Notes: generated from the letters alone by a model not told the origin. 64,000 bases of DNA from Synaphobranchus kaupii (GCA_029718625.1 CM056378.1:65309027-65373026), one strand, 5' to 3'; numbered from the stretch's first letter, positions 44,743 to 55,520 are shown. Translations and numbers: made by a program.

Positions 44743-44923
44743 GGGCGATATTTTCAGGCTCTTACTCCAGTGCGCTAAGACAGGCGGTGTGGCAAAAATG
44801 TGTAATGGAATGGAATGCTCTGTGTCTACTGCATGTGTACTGCATTCAATTCCATGCCACATTTTCGCCACACCACCTGTCTTAGTGCACAGCGCACTGG
44901 AGTAAGAGCCTGAAAACAGCACC
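44743..44923. mobile_element. Palindromic MITE, copy 1 ('ttttcaggctcttactcc')
   Basis: 'ttttcaggctcttactccag' and its inverse 'ctggagtaagagcctgaaaa' bound a 181-bp foldback. The second copy is at 49994-50163. Confidence 0.85.
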
Positions 44924-45932
44924 CACTGGGCCTCAGCACCCAATTGGGCCTCATTCAAGTACAAATTTGATCGTAAATGGGAACATAAATGTGTAGATTA
45001 GATTTACAATTAATTTACATCGAGGTCAAACTTTTGATGAATGCAGTTCTAAATCAACATTGAGGCAAAACGACACATTACTTGAGTTTAAGGACATTTG
45101 TCCAAATGTTTATTACAGTGAAATAGGGGTCGGTGTGGCTACAGAACCTGTGGGGTGGGATCAGGTTTCAGCGGAGGGTTTGTAGCTAGATAGCTACTGC
45201 AATGGCGGAGGTGAAGAAGCTCAGTGAAGTGAAATGACAAGCCGACAGGGCTCGTTCAAAAACCAGAATCGGAATTGCTTTTCCTCGATGGCAACAGCTG
45301 AAGTTCAGCAAGGGGATAAAGAGCGATGTGGAGTTGGCGTGTTTTCTGTTGGACCTGTAAGTAACGTTACCTCTAGCTATGCAGCTAGCTATGGTGACTG
45401 GGCGGGGGTTGGATATATGATTGTAATATGAAGCTGAAAATAGATATTAAACCATTAGACAACAAAGCAAGCATTTTATAAACCCACTCTCTGTCCTAAA
45501 GGTCACACTGTTAAAGGAAGTGCTCCCGTTTAATGAATCAATCGCTAGGCCTAGGCTACATTATTGCCCTCAAACATCAAATGGCACGGAAAAAATGATG
45601 CCCTTCTTTGGACAACGAAGAATAATTCTCCTTCATCCCAGGAAAGTGGTTATTGGTGTGCAAGGGTCAGTTCAATCCTGACTTGACAGGGCAAATACAA
45701 GAAGAGATGTTCGAATTTGCGGCAACACGAGTGTAGGCTGTAACTCCAAATAAGCGCTGCAAAGAAAACCCGTTCATGACGCCAAAACAGCTAAAATAAA
45801 CTGCGCGGTCAATGGAAAATAGCTTTGCACACAGACGAATTTCGCGAGATAATCAGCTATACAATAAAAAAAGAATCGCCACTACCTTCAGCTGCCAATG
45901 AGTGATCCCTGTAACAAATAAACATTAAAAGA

Positions 45933-46223
45933 CTAAGAGCAGGATAAAGAACAGGAAAGTACCGAAATTGGTTTAATCTGGGATCGTATAATTGTGCAGA
46001 ACGGAGCAATTGGAGTCTGCTGGCGTGCTCTTGAATATTGTTCGCTTTGCATATGGGATTCTACCGCCCTGAATCCCATTGTGCCAAGCTTGAAACATTT
46101 GCGACATATACTGCATCGGGCTTCGGAGACATTACCGGGCACGGGTTTTAACCATGTTATGGGTTTTAACCATGAGTATTCGCTTTTCTCAAGCCATTTA
46201 TCGTTAAACTTGCATTTATCCAT
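45933..46223 (-). CDS. Zinc-finger exon of hAT-like N6
   Basis: The 96-codon frame starts MDKCKFNDKWLEKSEYSWLK, then ARCSICRKCFKLGTMG, AVESHMQSEQY. This is the C-x2-C...H-x-H-like finger seen at the N-terminus of one group of fish hAT proteins. The second His of the usual SEKH is replaced (SEQY), so zinc binding is doubtful. No catalytic domain follows. Confidence 0.65.
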   Translation of the reverse strand: MDKCKFNDKWLEKSEYSWLKPITWLKPVPGNVSEARCSICRKCFKLGTMGFRAVESHMQSEQYSRARQQTPIAPFCTIIRSQIKPISVLSCSLSCS

Positions 46224-46679
46224 GAATCAGTTAGTTTGCTAGCTTGGCTATTACATATAACTTAGATTGTTACCTCCCTTGACTGAATCCGAAGCAGAAA
46301 TATAGCAGAAAGTAATCTTGTCAGAATCGCTCCTACTGACAGTAGCCTACTACTGTGGAACAGTTTAGATTGCTTGGTAACGTAGAAGCACCCGCGAACT
46401 CTTGCGGTCACGTGACTTCACCTAAAAAGGATCCTTGCGTATTTTTAAAAGAAAATCTAGTTTCTATCGTATTTGGTTTTCTTTCAGTTTATCATTTGGC
46501 AAAACTCAATCACACCGTATAGTGAGATTGGGAACACATCGCCTCAAAAAATATTTAAGACCTTTCAAAAACGAATTTAATACAATTTAATACATTTTAA
46601 GGCCTTTTTTTAATAAATATGAATTTAAGACTATTTAAGACTTTTTAATGACCCGCGGACACCCTGGGTACTGGAAACA

Positions 46680-47460
46680 CTTCTTAAACATCGATATCCA
46701 ATATTATATTACATTCATATACTTTATGATTACGTAATTTTATACCAGATTATTTTTTCTTTCACATTTTTTTAATTTCCAGCGTTTTAAATTATCTGGT
46801 GCTTACACTTTTAACCGATTTAACCTTAGGTACTGAATACAAGTTTGAGACCCCAGAGTCCGTCACTCAACGGCTGGTAGCAACATACAGTCCGAAGGCT
46901 AACGTTATAGTTAGCTAGCCGAACGTACACGTTAGCTCACGTTATGGAACTCTCGGTCTACATTTCAAAAACATGTATTTTGCAGTGACTTTATTCAAAG
47001 ACTATATATTGTATATTGAATATAGCTATACGTAACTGACATTCAAAGTTATTTTACTGACCAGAGGAAATCGTGTAGCTATTATAATTTAATTGCGCTA
47101 AATCTGTCTGTCTCTCTTAATTAGCTAGCTATCCGTGTAGGATATGGGATTTAGCTCAAACAGTCATCGCAACTATGTTGTTAGTAATGGTGCGATGATT
47201 GCCTAGCTAGAGTCTAACTCCTTTGTGCACAAGCAAGTCAGGTAGTTAGCAGTTTGCTTGCTAAACCATTAGTGACTTTTCTGTTAGCGAAGCTAGATAC
47301 CAACCAATATAATTTCTCATGCAACTTAACTTGGAGCCCAACATATAAAATACGTAAGTTAGCTAGCGATTGCAAGTCAAGTAAAAAAAGTGAAAACTGA
47401 CGTTATAAATTGCTTACGGTAAGTTAACGTTATGTGAGATAGCTAAGGTTACGTTAGACT
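46680..47460. other. Unassigned, rich in 'gctaacgtta'
   Basis: Single-copy-looking AT-rich sequence with scattered 'taacgttagc' and 'tagctagc' words. It lies between hAT N6 and the candidate exon at 47475. Confidence 0.4.
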
Positions 47461-47474
47461 TCTTAACAACTCAC

Positions 47475-47723
47475 TGTTAGCTCCTTGTCTTGTGGTTCTT
47501 CACGGACAGCCTTTCCAACTGCTCCCACCTTTGAGGATCTAGTTTTATGAAATAGTCTATTTTCATTTGAAATGTAGCGATTGTTTGTCTTGTTATGCAA
47601 AAACGTCGCACTGGTGCGTCCTAAAATGTTATATTGGCTGCGTTGTTGCTCCGTGTGAGGGACTGGGCTAAATACCAGAGCCAACACTTCACTTCGGTTA
47701 GCTCCAACTAATTCACGCGACAT
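47475..47723 (-). CDS. Possible first coding exon, unidentified gene
   Basis: ATG at 47723 opens 83 codons (MSRELVGANRSEVLALVF to REEPQDKELT), which stop exactly at a good donor, ACA|GTGAGT (47474). I do not recognise the protein. Upstream 'gcgcgaaacgaaa' is the only CpG-rich bit. It points left on the minus strand, towards sycp2. Joined to the exon at 30160 the phase would match and stay open into sycp2, but that may be chance. No homology supports it and it could be a shadow frame. Confidence 0.3.
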
Positions 47724-47811
47724 TAAGGCGCGAAACGAAACAGCACGAAGTCCACGTATGGAAAGCCAAGCAGGTCAAAAATACGTGAGAATTACGCCTG
47801 GAAGTGCACAT

Positions 47812-47925
47812 TGGCTGTGTCTCAAACCGCATACTTCCATGCTCCGAGCACGCATCCATGTTGGAGAATCCAAACCGAAGTACGGTATTGCGGAGCACGG
47901 ATAAAGTACCCGTACATGTGTTACC
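47812..47925. repeat. MITE-like repeat, second copy
   Basis: 'tcaaaccgcatacttccatg' as at 31387-31560, with 'cggagcacgg' mirrored. Confidence 0.6.
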
Positions 47926-48059
47926 TTTGTCCAAAATCTGAAGTATGCATCGATGCGTGCTCTAACCGGGAAAATTCCCATAATTCTTTTAGAGAAAAAG
48001 GTCAATTCCAGGGCTGCGTCCCAATATTCTTCACTCCCCACCTCCCCACCTCTTTTCCT

Positions 48060-48325
48060 CCACTCCCTTTCAAAAAGTTCCTGTGGTAAGGTACCATAGG
48101 ATATGTGGTACTGCTGCCCCATGTTCCCGTGGTAGATTCCTATAATAAGTATTGTGTTCCTGTGATACTGTGAAGTTTGTGTGTTTTTTTGGGACATTTA
48201 CCACAGGAATGTACCACAGGTTCTGTGGTAGGCTACTGTAGGCCTACCACATGTTCCTGTGGTATTGTACCACAGGTTCTGTGCTACATTTCTGTGGTTT
48301 TAATCTTTTCTGTGGTACTTGTGTG
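48060..48325. repeat. Array of short palindromic words 'ccacag-ctgtgg'
   Basis: 'taccacaggttctgtggta' occurs at 48209-48227, 'taccacaggttctgtg' again near 48268, plus 'ctgtggtaaggtacc', 'ttcctgtggtattg' and others, giving at least seven 'tgtggta' or 'taccaca' words in ~260 bp. Confidence 0.65.
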
Positions 48326-48879
48326 GTATGTTAAGTGGGACATTTGGGGTAAAACCGTTTTTTGTAAAGTAACATTAAAGTCATTCCGAATTAATGGCAT
48401 TATTAAGCATATACCTTAATTAATACAAGATAACATATTCATATGTCAGTCCTCATGCTGAATATAAACCACACCAAAAATTTTATAAATCGCATCCATT
48501 TTATAAGATATTACTAAAGTTAGCATAACATGCAACGATCTTGGCAAATTGTGGCCTTAAAAACATTAAACCTTAAAATAAATAAACAAGTAAAATAAAT
48601 GTCAAAAAAAAATACTGCATCATCCTGGAGGAGAATGTACCCTTTTTAAACTTGACCTCTCAGATCTTTCTGATATTTTACACCCAGAATGTTACCTTGG
48701 AGTAATGAGCATTGTACTTTTGAAAAAAAAAACACGTACCATTAATTGAATTAAAATAAAAAATTTAATTATGTCAAAACTACTTTTAACAATTTTTCTG
48801 TGTTTGCTATGTTGTTCTATACAGTATGTATACAAATGTCAATTTACAGAGTGTGATCTCTTGTAATTTTTGTTTTACA

Positions 48880-49135
48880 ACATTCCTACAAAAATTTTCT
48901 TAATTAGGTGCTTTTCATGTTTAGAGGGATTATGCGAAAATTGGATTTTATTCTTCATAACATGCATAGCTATTGCTAACATAATGTGGTTTAAGAGGGT
49001 AAATAATCCCTGTAAACATGAAAAACACCTAATTAAGAAAAATTAACCGCTTGTTAAAATTCTGGTATTGCAACTGTGGTTGGAACAAAAACCAGCATAC
49101 ACAGGGGGCCCCCAGGACTGAGGTTGAGAACCAAT
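48880..49135 (+). repeat. Foldback repeat, uninterrupted copy
   Basis: 'cttaattaggtgcttttcat' (48898) mirrors 'atgaaaaacacctaattaag' (49018). It continues to 'aattctggtattgcaactg' and 'gcccccaggactgagg'. It gives the empty site for the ISL2EU element at 32604. Confidence 0.75.
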
Positions 49136-49504
49136 GTGGTAGAGCAAGTTTTTGTGATTACAATGAGGCCCAAGATGTTGTTTTTACATTTACGGTTGTC
49201 AAACTGTAGGACTCAAAAGTAGAGGTGGGTACTGGGTAGGCCAAAAGTGGAGTGAAAATGGACACTTTGTCCCTAATTTTCTTAATGATGGTTTGTGTTT
49301 TTTTTCCTCAAAAGTATAACAATGGTCATTACTCCAAGGTTATATTATGGGTGTCAAATATTCGAAAGATCTGAGAGTTCAGGGTTAAATAGGGTCCATA
49401 CATTCCCCAGAATGATCCTACAACTCCATGACAAATTGAATGAGTTCTCCTATGTTGTTCCTGGCCGCCTCCCACAGGATGGAAAAAAATGTTTATTAGG
49501 AAAT

Positions 49505-49835
49505 GGTAATACTCTTGACCAGGGATGGGCAAGGAGGGCCAAACCTTTTTCTGGATTTCAGACCAACCTCTCCTCTTAATTACTATATTACTCCATTTAC
49601 ATGATTTGATATTTCAGCTACACTCTAAAAAAAGGGTTCCAAAAGGGTTCTTAGCAGAGGGGTAGGGTTCTATCTAGAACCGTTTTCTTCCAAAGAACCC
49701 TTTTTAGAAGGAAGGATTTTTCAAGGGTTCTTAGAAAGGCAAAGGGTTCTGTCGAAAACATCTGAAGAACCCTTTTGGAAAAAAGGGTTCTTAAGGAACT
49801 CTTTGGAAGGTGAAAGGGTTCTACATAAAACCATG
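49505..49835 (+). repeat. 'aaagggttct' repeat and hAT-like scrap
   Basis: 49505-49560 looks like a MITE end (CAGGGATGGGCAAG). 49622-49825 contains about ten 'aagggttc' or 'gaaccctt' words in both orientations, a pattern known from fish non-autonomous elements. Confidence 0.6.
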
Positions 49836-49993
49836 TTTTACAATTTTATCATATATTGCAAAAAATATTATTTTGTCTTCATTTTAAATAGGTGTCAATG
49901 TTAGTGTTAATGCACATCAGTGTTTAAACTTTAACATTAGCCTAGATGTTTTCGTCAGTAATCTGATATACAGCATCCATTTTAGAACACTTT

Positions 49994-50163
49994 GGGCGCA
50001 ATTTTCAGGCTCTTACTCCAGTGCACTGTGGTAAAAATGTGGCATGAAATATGGAATGGAATGCTCTGAGTCTACGTCACATACAGTACACTCAGAGCAT
50101 CCCATATTCAATGTCACACCGCTTGTCTTAGCACACATGAGTAAGAGCCTGAACATTGCGCCC
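49994..50163. mobile_element. Palindromic MITE, copy 2
   Basis: GGGCGCAATTTTCAGGCTC at the left mirrors 'gagcctgaacattgcgccc' at the right, with 'ttt' on both sides as a possible 3-bp target duplication. Same family as 44743-44923. Confidence 0.85.
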
Positions 50164-50960
50164 TTTGTTTTCATTCAGACTTGCTTCATTCTCAGTAGGA
50201 TTTTCTACAGTCAGACCATTGTTCTTCCTCAGACTTGGGTTGAAGGGCTATACTAACATTTGCCCATCAGAGTTTGAGTGACAGTGGCTCTGTGATTAAG
50301 GAACAGGACTACTAACCTCAACATTGTATTGCATGTTCGATTGCCAGCTGGTGGAAATCTAATCTAATTGTGAATTAATCTGTCTTAAATGTGTTATTTT
50401 GTAGGCTTTGGGTGGGTTTGGGTTTGACTTGCATGAGGTCTTAGATCAGTAGCATAGTGATTAGTGAACAGAACTGAGTGGCAGGTCTTACATTCAAATT
50501 TAATCTACATCTCAGAATTATTTTCATGGTTTAAACATTTCTAGAGATGTTTATAGAGGATCAACCATTTGAAGTAGGCGCTGTTTAAAGATGTTTAAAA
50601 CACACTTCAATTCGGGATGCAGTGCGATTTGAACTTGACATCAATAACTTCAAAGTCCTGCTCACTAACCACTATGCTACAGGTCCATTTAAGTGGCAAA
50701 TGAGCCCAAAAAAATCACAGATAAACCCAAATAAGCCATAAAATAATAATGACACTTACACACAGTGGCAGTGCATCACCACTTGGGAATCGAACATACA
50801 ATCTTGTGGTTACTAGGCCTGTTCCTTAATTTACTGAGCCACTGTCACCTAAACTCTGTACAACAAATGTTTGACTGTTAAAGATTGAACCCAAGTCTGA
50901 GAAGGATGCAAGTTCAACTGTGAATGAAGCAAGTAAGAATGAGAACATGTTCTATTAATG
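50164..50960. repeat. Inverted repeat carrying four tRNA-like modules
   Basis: The left arm (about 50164-50540) and right arm (about 50590-50960) are diverged inverse copies ('cctcagacttgggttgaa' at 50228 against the inverse of 'tgaacccaagtctgag' at 50886). Each arm has two tRNA-like units: 50279-50352 and 50441-50505 on plus, 50612-50690 and 50768-50850 on minus. The last unit, read on minus, has 'tggctcagt' and 'gttcgattccc', good A and B box matches. Confidence 0.7.
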
Positions 50961-51419
50961 AATATTAAAAAATACTGAATTATTGAAAAAATATGAATGA
51001 ATTACTAAATAAATATGAATTACTGAATAAATATGAATAGCGTAAGGATCTTATTCTTACCCTCAAAAAGAAATGTTTCCCAATATTTTAAACTGTATTT
51101 GTGAATGTTTGTATATGTGTCCAGGATCTCCTTTATCCTTTAAGTGTACATATTCTGCCTTACTTGGTATATTTGTCATAGTTTAATCCAAAATATTATG
51201 GTTCATTTTGTAATGATGTTTGTTGAAGAGTTGAATTCATTGATAAAGTCCAATCAATCAGGCATTTTTACCAAAGGGCACTACAATCTGCAGCAATACA
51301 AACCGAGCTGTTCACAGCTTGGCTCAACTTTGCTCAAGACATATCTATGCCAAATGTGTACAAGGCATTCAGCGGAGGTACATTGTATTGGATCACTAGT
51401 GCTTTGAAAACAGATTATT

Positions 51420-51500
51420 GCATTGTAGCCTCGAGGTTAAGGCTGTAGCCTGGTAACCAGAGAGCTGCTGGTTCAAATCCCAACATGGGCAATAGGGTAA
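51420..51500 (+). repeat. tRNA-like module (SINE-like)
   Basis: 'gtagcctcgaggttaaggc' (A box) and 'ctggttcaaatcccaac' (B box) are spaced as in a tRNA. A 'gatgatgatgat' tract follows at 51511-51522. The cloverleaf is incomplete. Confidence 0.55.
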
Positions 51501-51638
51501 AATTAACTGATGATGATGATTGTAGGGTAGCTGAATACAGGGTTGATGTGTGGTCAAGCAAAAAGAAAAATCTTTGTTAATTAAAAACAGAATACCTTGT
51601 GAAAAAATACATAGATACCCCTCATGAAAAAATACATA

Positions 51639-52690
51639 CAGTCAAGCCGGAAAGTCTCCCCACCCTTTCACCTTCTCCACGTTTTATTACGTTACAGACT
51701 TATACTACAATAGATTGAGTTCATTTTTTGCCTCAACCATCTACACACAACACCCCATAATGACAATGTGAAAAAAGTTTTTTTGAGATTTTAGCAAATT
51801 TATTTAAAAAAAATTTAAAAAATTTCATTTACATAAGTATTCATACCCTTTGCTTTAACGTATTTTTAAAGTATCATATTTCATATTTGGTCACATATCC
51901 TTTACATGCTGTTACTTTGTAGGGTAGCTGAATACAGGGTTGATGTGTGGTCAAGCAAAAAGAAAAATCTTTGTTTCACATATCCTTTACATGCTGTTAC
52001 TTCCTGAAGTCTGTGACCATCAACATCAAAAAACTGTCGATATCTTATTTTCAGGTACTGTTACAAGCGATACTATAACCTCTCTGCATTTGAATGGATC
52101 TCTATGGAAATTGGGGGATGAGACTAGATTCAGCTGTAAATTACACTGGTACAGTATGGAACACATGGCTGGCTAAATGGCTGTAAGTTATCAAGGGTCT
52201 GAGCTATCAAACGAGCCCCAAACCATCACTCTGTTGCCAGATATGGAGTAGATGTGGATGGATCACTTTAAGGGTTGTTTCTCCTGACTTTTTTCCCCAT
52301 AGAGTTCTATAGGAAAATGAGTTTGAGAGAGGTTATAGTATCGCTTGTAACAGTACCTGAAAATAAGATATCGACAGTTTTTTTATGTTGATGGTCACAG
52401 ACTTCAGGAAGTAACAGCATGTAAAGGATATGCGACCAAATATGAAATATGATACTTTAAAAATACGTTAAAGCAAAGGGTATGAATACTTATGTAAATG
52501 AGAAATTTTAGTTTTTTATTTTTAATAAATTTGCAAAAATCTCAAAAAAACTTTTTTCACATTGTCATTATGGGGTGTTGTGTGTAGAATTTTGAGGGAA
52601 AAAATGAATTTAATCAATTTTGGAATATGTCTGTAACGTAATAAAACGTGGAGAAGGTGAAAGGGGTGGGGAGACTTTCCGGCTTGACTG
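51639..52690. mobile_element. Palindromic Tc1 derivative (1052 bp foldback)
   Basis: It has the same termini as the Tc1 at 833 (CAGTCAAGCCGG / CCGGCTTGACTG) with TA on both sides (51637-51638, 52691-52692). The arms, each over 400 bp, include 'ttacataagtattcatacc', 'tttaaagtatcatatttc' and 'cctgaagtctgtgacc' in mirror image. No transposase. The left arm contains a 58-bp insertion copied from 51521-51578. Confidence 0.9.
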
Positions 52691-52997
52691 TATATATACG
52701 CCAAAATGGCATTTGGCCTTTTTAAGTGGTGCAGCCGCTTCTATACGTGACGTGTGTCCATGTGTGTCCGTTCGTAGCATTTAGACCAATCAGGAGTAGC
52801 CTATGCGTCACGTGCACCGCTTACTTCACCACCTGGGTGTGATTTTTCTACGTCAACCAGTCAGAAAAAAAAGGCCAGAAACACCCAGTTTGGCCCATTC
52901 ATGTTTGCAGAAAGAAATTGATTGGTCAAACCAATATGGTAAAGGCTCCACATAGAGTCCTTTCATATCTGCATACAAGAAGGGGTTAGGTCTAGGG

Positions 52998-53171
52998 CAG
53001 CGGTGTCAAACTCGTTCCATTGAGGGCCGAGTGTATGCAAGTTTTTTTATAACCATGCTCTACACCAGCTGATTCCACTAATTAGTTCACCTCCTTGGTT
53101 GAAGAGCTGAGCTAATTAGTGAAATCAGCTGGTGTATGGAACAGTTGGAACAAAAAACCTGCACACACTTG
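52998..53171. mobile_element. hAT MITE, second copy, right end lost
   Basis: CAGCGGTGTCAAACTCG to about 'cctgcacacacttgg', the same foldback as 25491-25694. The terminal ~30 bp is missing. Confidence 0.85.
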
Positions 53172-53680
53172 GAAAACCCCCCTTTTTTACCTCCCTTTTT
53201 GACAGGGGAGCCGACGATGGTATTGACTTCAGTTTATAGACTGAATTGGAGTGGGAGCCCGCTCAGTGTGTGGTCGTGTCTGTCTGATTGCTGGAGGTGT
53301 TCTCAAAATGCTAAACTGGGCACACATGGATGTGGGTTTGCTTTCAGTGGCTGTGTGGTTAAATTTGGGACGGAGAGGTAGTTCAGTTCAACCCATGTCT
53401 GGTTCTGAGAAACACATCTTCCCAGTGGGAAAGGTCAACCAACCTGCCCAGGAGGAACACACAGAGCAGAAATGTATTTCTGTATTTTCTCATTATTTAT
53501 CTTGACAAGGGTTTTCTTATTTGACCTGTCATAATGTGTTTGGCCTAATTTTTCACCAGAGTTATTCCCTTCAAAATAATGATAATGCTGTGTAGACCTT
53601 GATTTCTTATAATGGGACAAAAATTGGCAGTAGTACTGATTTTCTTATTTCAATCCAAATAACCTTATGGGATATATTAT
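53172..53680. other. Unassigned sequence
   Basis: 53251-53505 stays open on the plus strand, but I recognise no protein and see no splice sites that decide it. Confidence 0.3.
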
Positions 53681-53682
53681 TT

Positions 53683-53830
53683 TTGGGTGCCACATGGTAG
53701 CCATTTTGCACCAGAACACTGGCCACCACATGAACCGAGATATAGGAGGGATTGCTAAACCATTTAAACTGGGGGATTATTAGATTACTAGATTGAGGAA
53801 GACTGGATTAGGAATTTGGCCAGGACTGGT
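53683..53830 (-). mobile_element. 5S-SINE body fragment
   Basis: Read on the minus strand it gives 'ggccaaattcc', 'taatcccccagttta', 'ttctggtgcaaaatggct', collinear with 13695-13830 of the SINE at 13.4 kb. Neither head nor tail is present. Confidence 0.75.
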
Positions 53831-54480
53831 TTGCAAAGGGTATCATGAGATTGTTCAATGATCAAAGAGAGTTGGGACCTCAGTTTAGAGGTGCACTATG
53901 CAGGATTTTTATCTTTACTTACTACTTTTTAGTCCTGTTTAGTACAATCAAAGAAGTCTCCTCCGCCGTCCTCATCCCCACCCACTCAAGGTACCTGACT
54001 TCGGCCATCTAGCTACCTAATGTAGGACATCCCTGGTCTAGGGACTGAATTTGTGGGCCTCAGTGTGATTGATTACTCCAGCTGGACGTTCAGAGAAACA
54101 GACTGGCCCTGAGAATTTGTAGTGGATCATTTAAAACATCTCCAGCAATGCATGTGGAAATGGGAGAATGCCTTTCAGGATCAGAAATATGAAGTTAATG
54201 CTGGCATACTGGCTTAATCTCCAGGGGCAATATGATACATATCCTGCCAAGAGTGTTTTAGCAGACCGCTGGGAACATAATGAGAAAATTACATAAGTTT
54301 TGGGTGGCTTGGTGATGCAAAGGCAGAAAACATAGGATTACATCAATTACAGTACAGCCCCACTGTTTCAATTTCTTCCATTCATCCCTGGTTATTCCTC
54401 TTGCCAAGTGTAGACCTTAACATACAGCAGGAATTGAAGGGCAAGTCAGAACCTCCAATATGATGCATAGTCCAGAACTA
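53831..54480. other. No recognised gene
   Basis: Probably older LINE or intergenic sequence leading into the RNase H fragment. No motif read with confidence. Confidence 0.3.
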
Positions 54481-54482
54481 TT

Positions 54483-54657
54483 TTGATCAGCATTTTTCAG
54501 ACTCTGTTTATATTCACAGATGGCTCCAAAGATCCAGATACAGGGTGTGCAGGTGCAGCAGTATATATCCCAGTGAGTGAGACATACATTAAGAAAAGAG
54601 TATCAGACCATTTATCAGTATATACCACAGAACTATTAATATTATTGGCCCTGCAGT
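54483..54657 (+). pseudogene. LINE RNase H domain fragment at the assembly gap
   Basis: Reads LFIFTDGSKDPDTGCAGAAV, then VYTTELLILLALQ. The first catalytic Asp (FTDGS) and the Glu (TTELL) of RNase H are visible, in the style of non-LTR elements with an RNase H domain (I/Nimb-like group). It runs into unknown bases at 54658. The apparent frame continuing across the gap is an artefact of the Ns. Confidence 0.7.
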
Positions 54658-55157
54658 NNNNNNNNNNNNNNNNNNNNNNNNNNNNNNNNNNNNNNNNNNN
54701 NNNNNNNNNNNNNNNNNNNNNNNNNNNNNNNNNNNNNNNNNNNNNNNNNNNNNNNNNNNNNNNNNNNNNNNNNNNNNNNNNNNNNNNNNNNNNNNNNNNN
54801 NNNNNNNNNNNNNNNNNNNNNNNNNNNNNNNNNNNNNNNNNNNNNNNNNNNNNNNNNNNNNNNNNNNNNNNNNNNNNNNNNNNNNNNNNNNNNNNNNNNN
54901 NNNNNNNNNNNNNNNNNNNNNNNNNNNNNNNNNNNNNNNNNNNNNNNNNNNNNNNNNNNNNNNNNNNNNNNNNNNNNNNNNNNNNNNNNNNNNNNNNNNN
55001 NNNNNNNNNNNNNNNNNNNNNNNNNNNNNNNNNNNNNNNNNNNNNNNNNNNNNNNNNNNNNNNNNNNNNNNNNNNNNNNNNNNNNNNNNNNNNNNNNNNN
55101 NNNNNNNNNNNNNNNNNNNNNNNNNNNNNNNNNNNNNNNNNNNNNNNNNNNNNNNNN
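54658..55157. other. Assembly gap, exactly 500 N
   Basis: A round 500 suggests a placeholder of unknown true length. Confidence 1.
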
Positions 55158-55520
55158 ATTGTTTTAAAGATGGTTAATGAACCATTAGGACAGTTGTTTT
55201 CATGCAGCTATCATTGTACAATGATATATGTAATGTCCAAATGTGTGGTTGTTCTGATGATGGAACGATAGGCTCTTAGCAGCTGCATGCACCTATCGTT
55301 CCAAGAGAGGGAATGACGGGATGTTGCCTAATGTCTTGTGTTCTTTCTCTCTCCCTCTCTCTGTCTCTCTCTCTCGGCCTCTCTCTCTCTGCCTCTCTCT
55401 GCCCCCCCCCCCCCCCCCCCCATCCCTACCACCACCTTTTAACCTAATACCATGCCCATGTTGTGTTTAAGTCCCTTTTATAGAGTGTAGGTGCCCCGCC
55501 AAATACTGTTCATGGACACT
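55158..55520 (+). repeat. LTR-like module, copy 1
   Basis: 55163-55330 aligns with 56211-56385: 'ttttaaagatggttaatgaa', 'ggacagttgtttt', 'aatgtccaaatgtgt', a hairpin (55261-55303), then 'aagagaggga' and TG. The purine-rich stretch before TG resembles a polypurine tract before an LTR. A CT-rich tract and C20 follow, then 'ttttatagagtg' (55478), a TATA-like box. Confidence 0.55.

Larger units (their letters stand above)
44505..46666 (-). mobile_element. hAT-like element N6 with nested MITE
   Basis: Termini are CAGGGTGTCTGCAGG and 'cccgcggacaccctg', with subterminal 'taagactttttaag' and 'taagactttttaatg'. The direct duplication GGTACT (44499-44504, 46667-46672) is 6 bp rather than 8. It contains a zinc-finger exon on the minus strand and a MITE at 44743-44923. 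Confidence 0.8.

Noticed and set aside
48060..48325. CRISPR-like or satellite array
   Set aside because: The palindromic words are irregularly spaced with no constant repeat and spacer length, and the host is a vertebrate.
50768..50850. A functional tRNA gene on the minus strand
   Set aside because: The promoter boxes are good, but there is no 7-bp acceptor stem and the unit is part of a larger inverted repeat.
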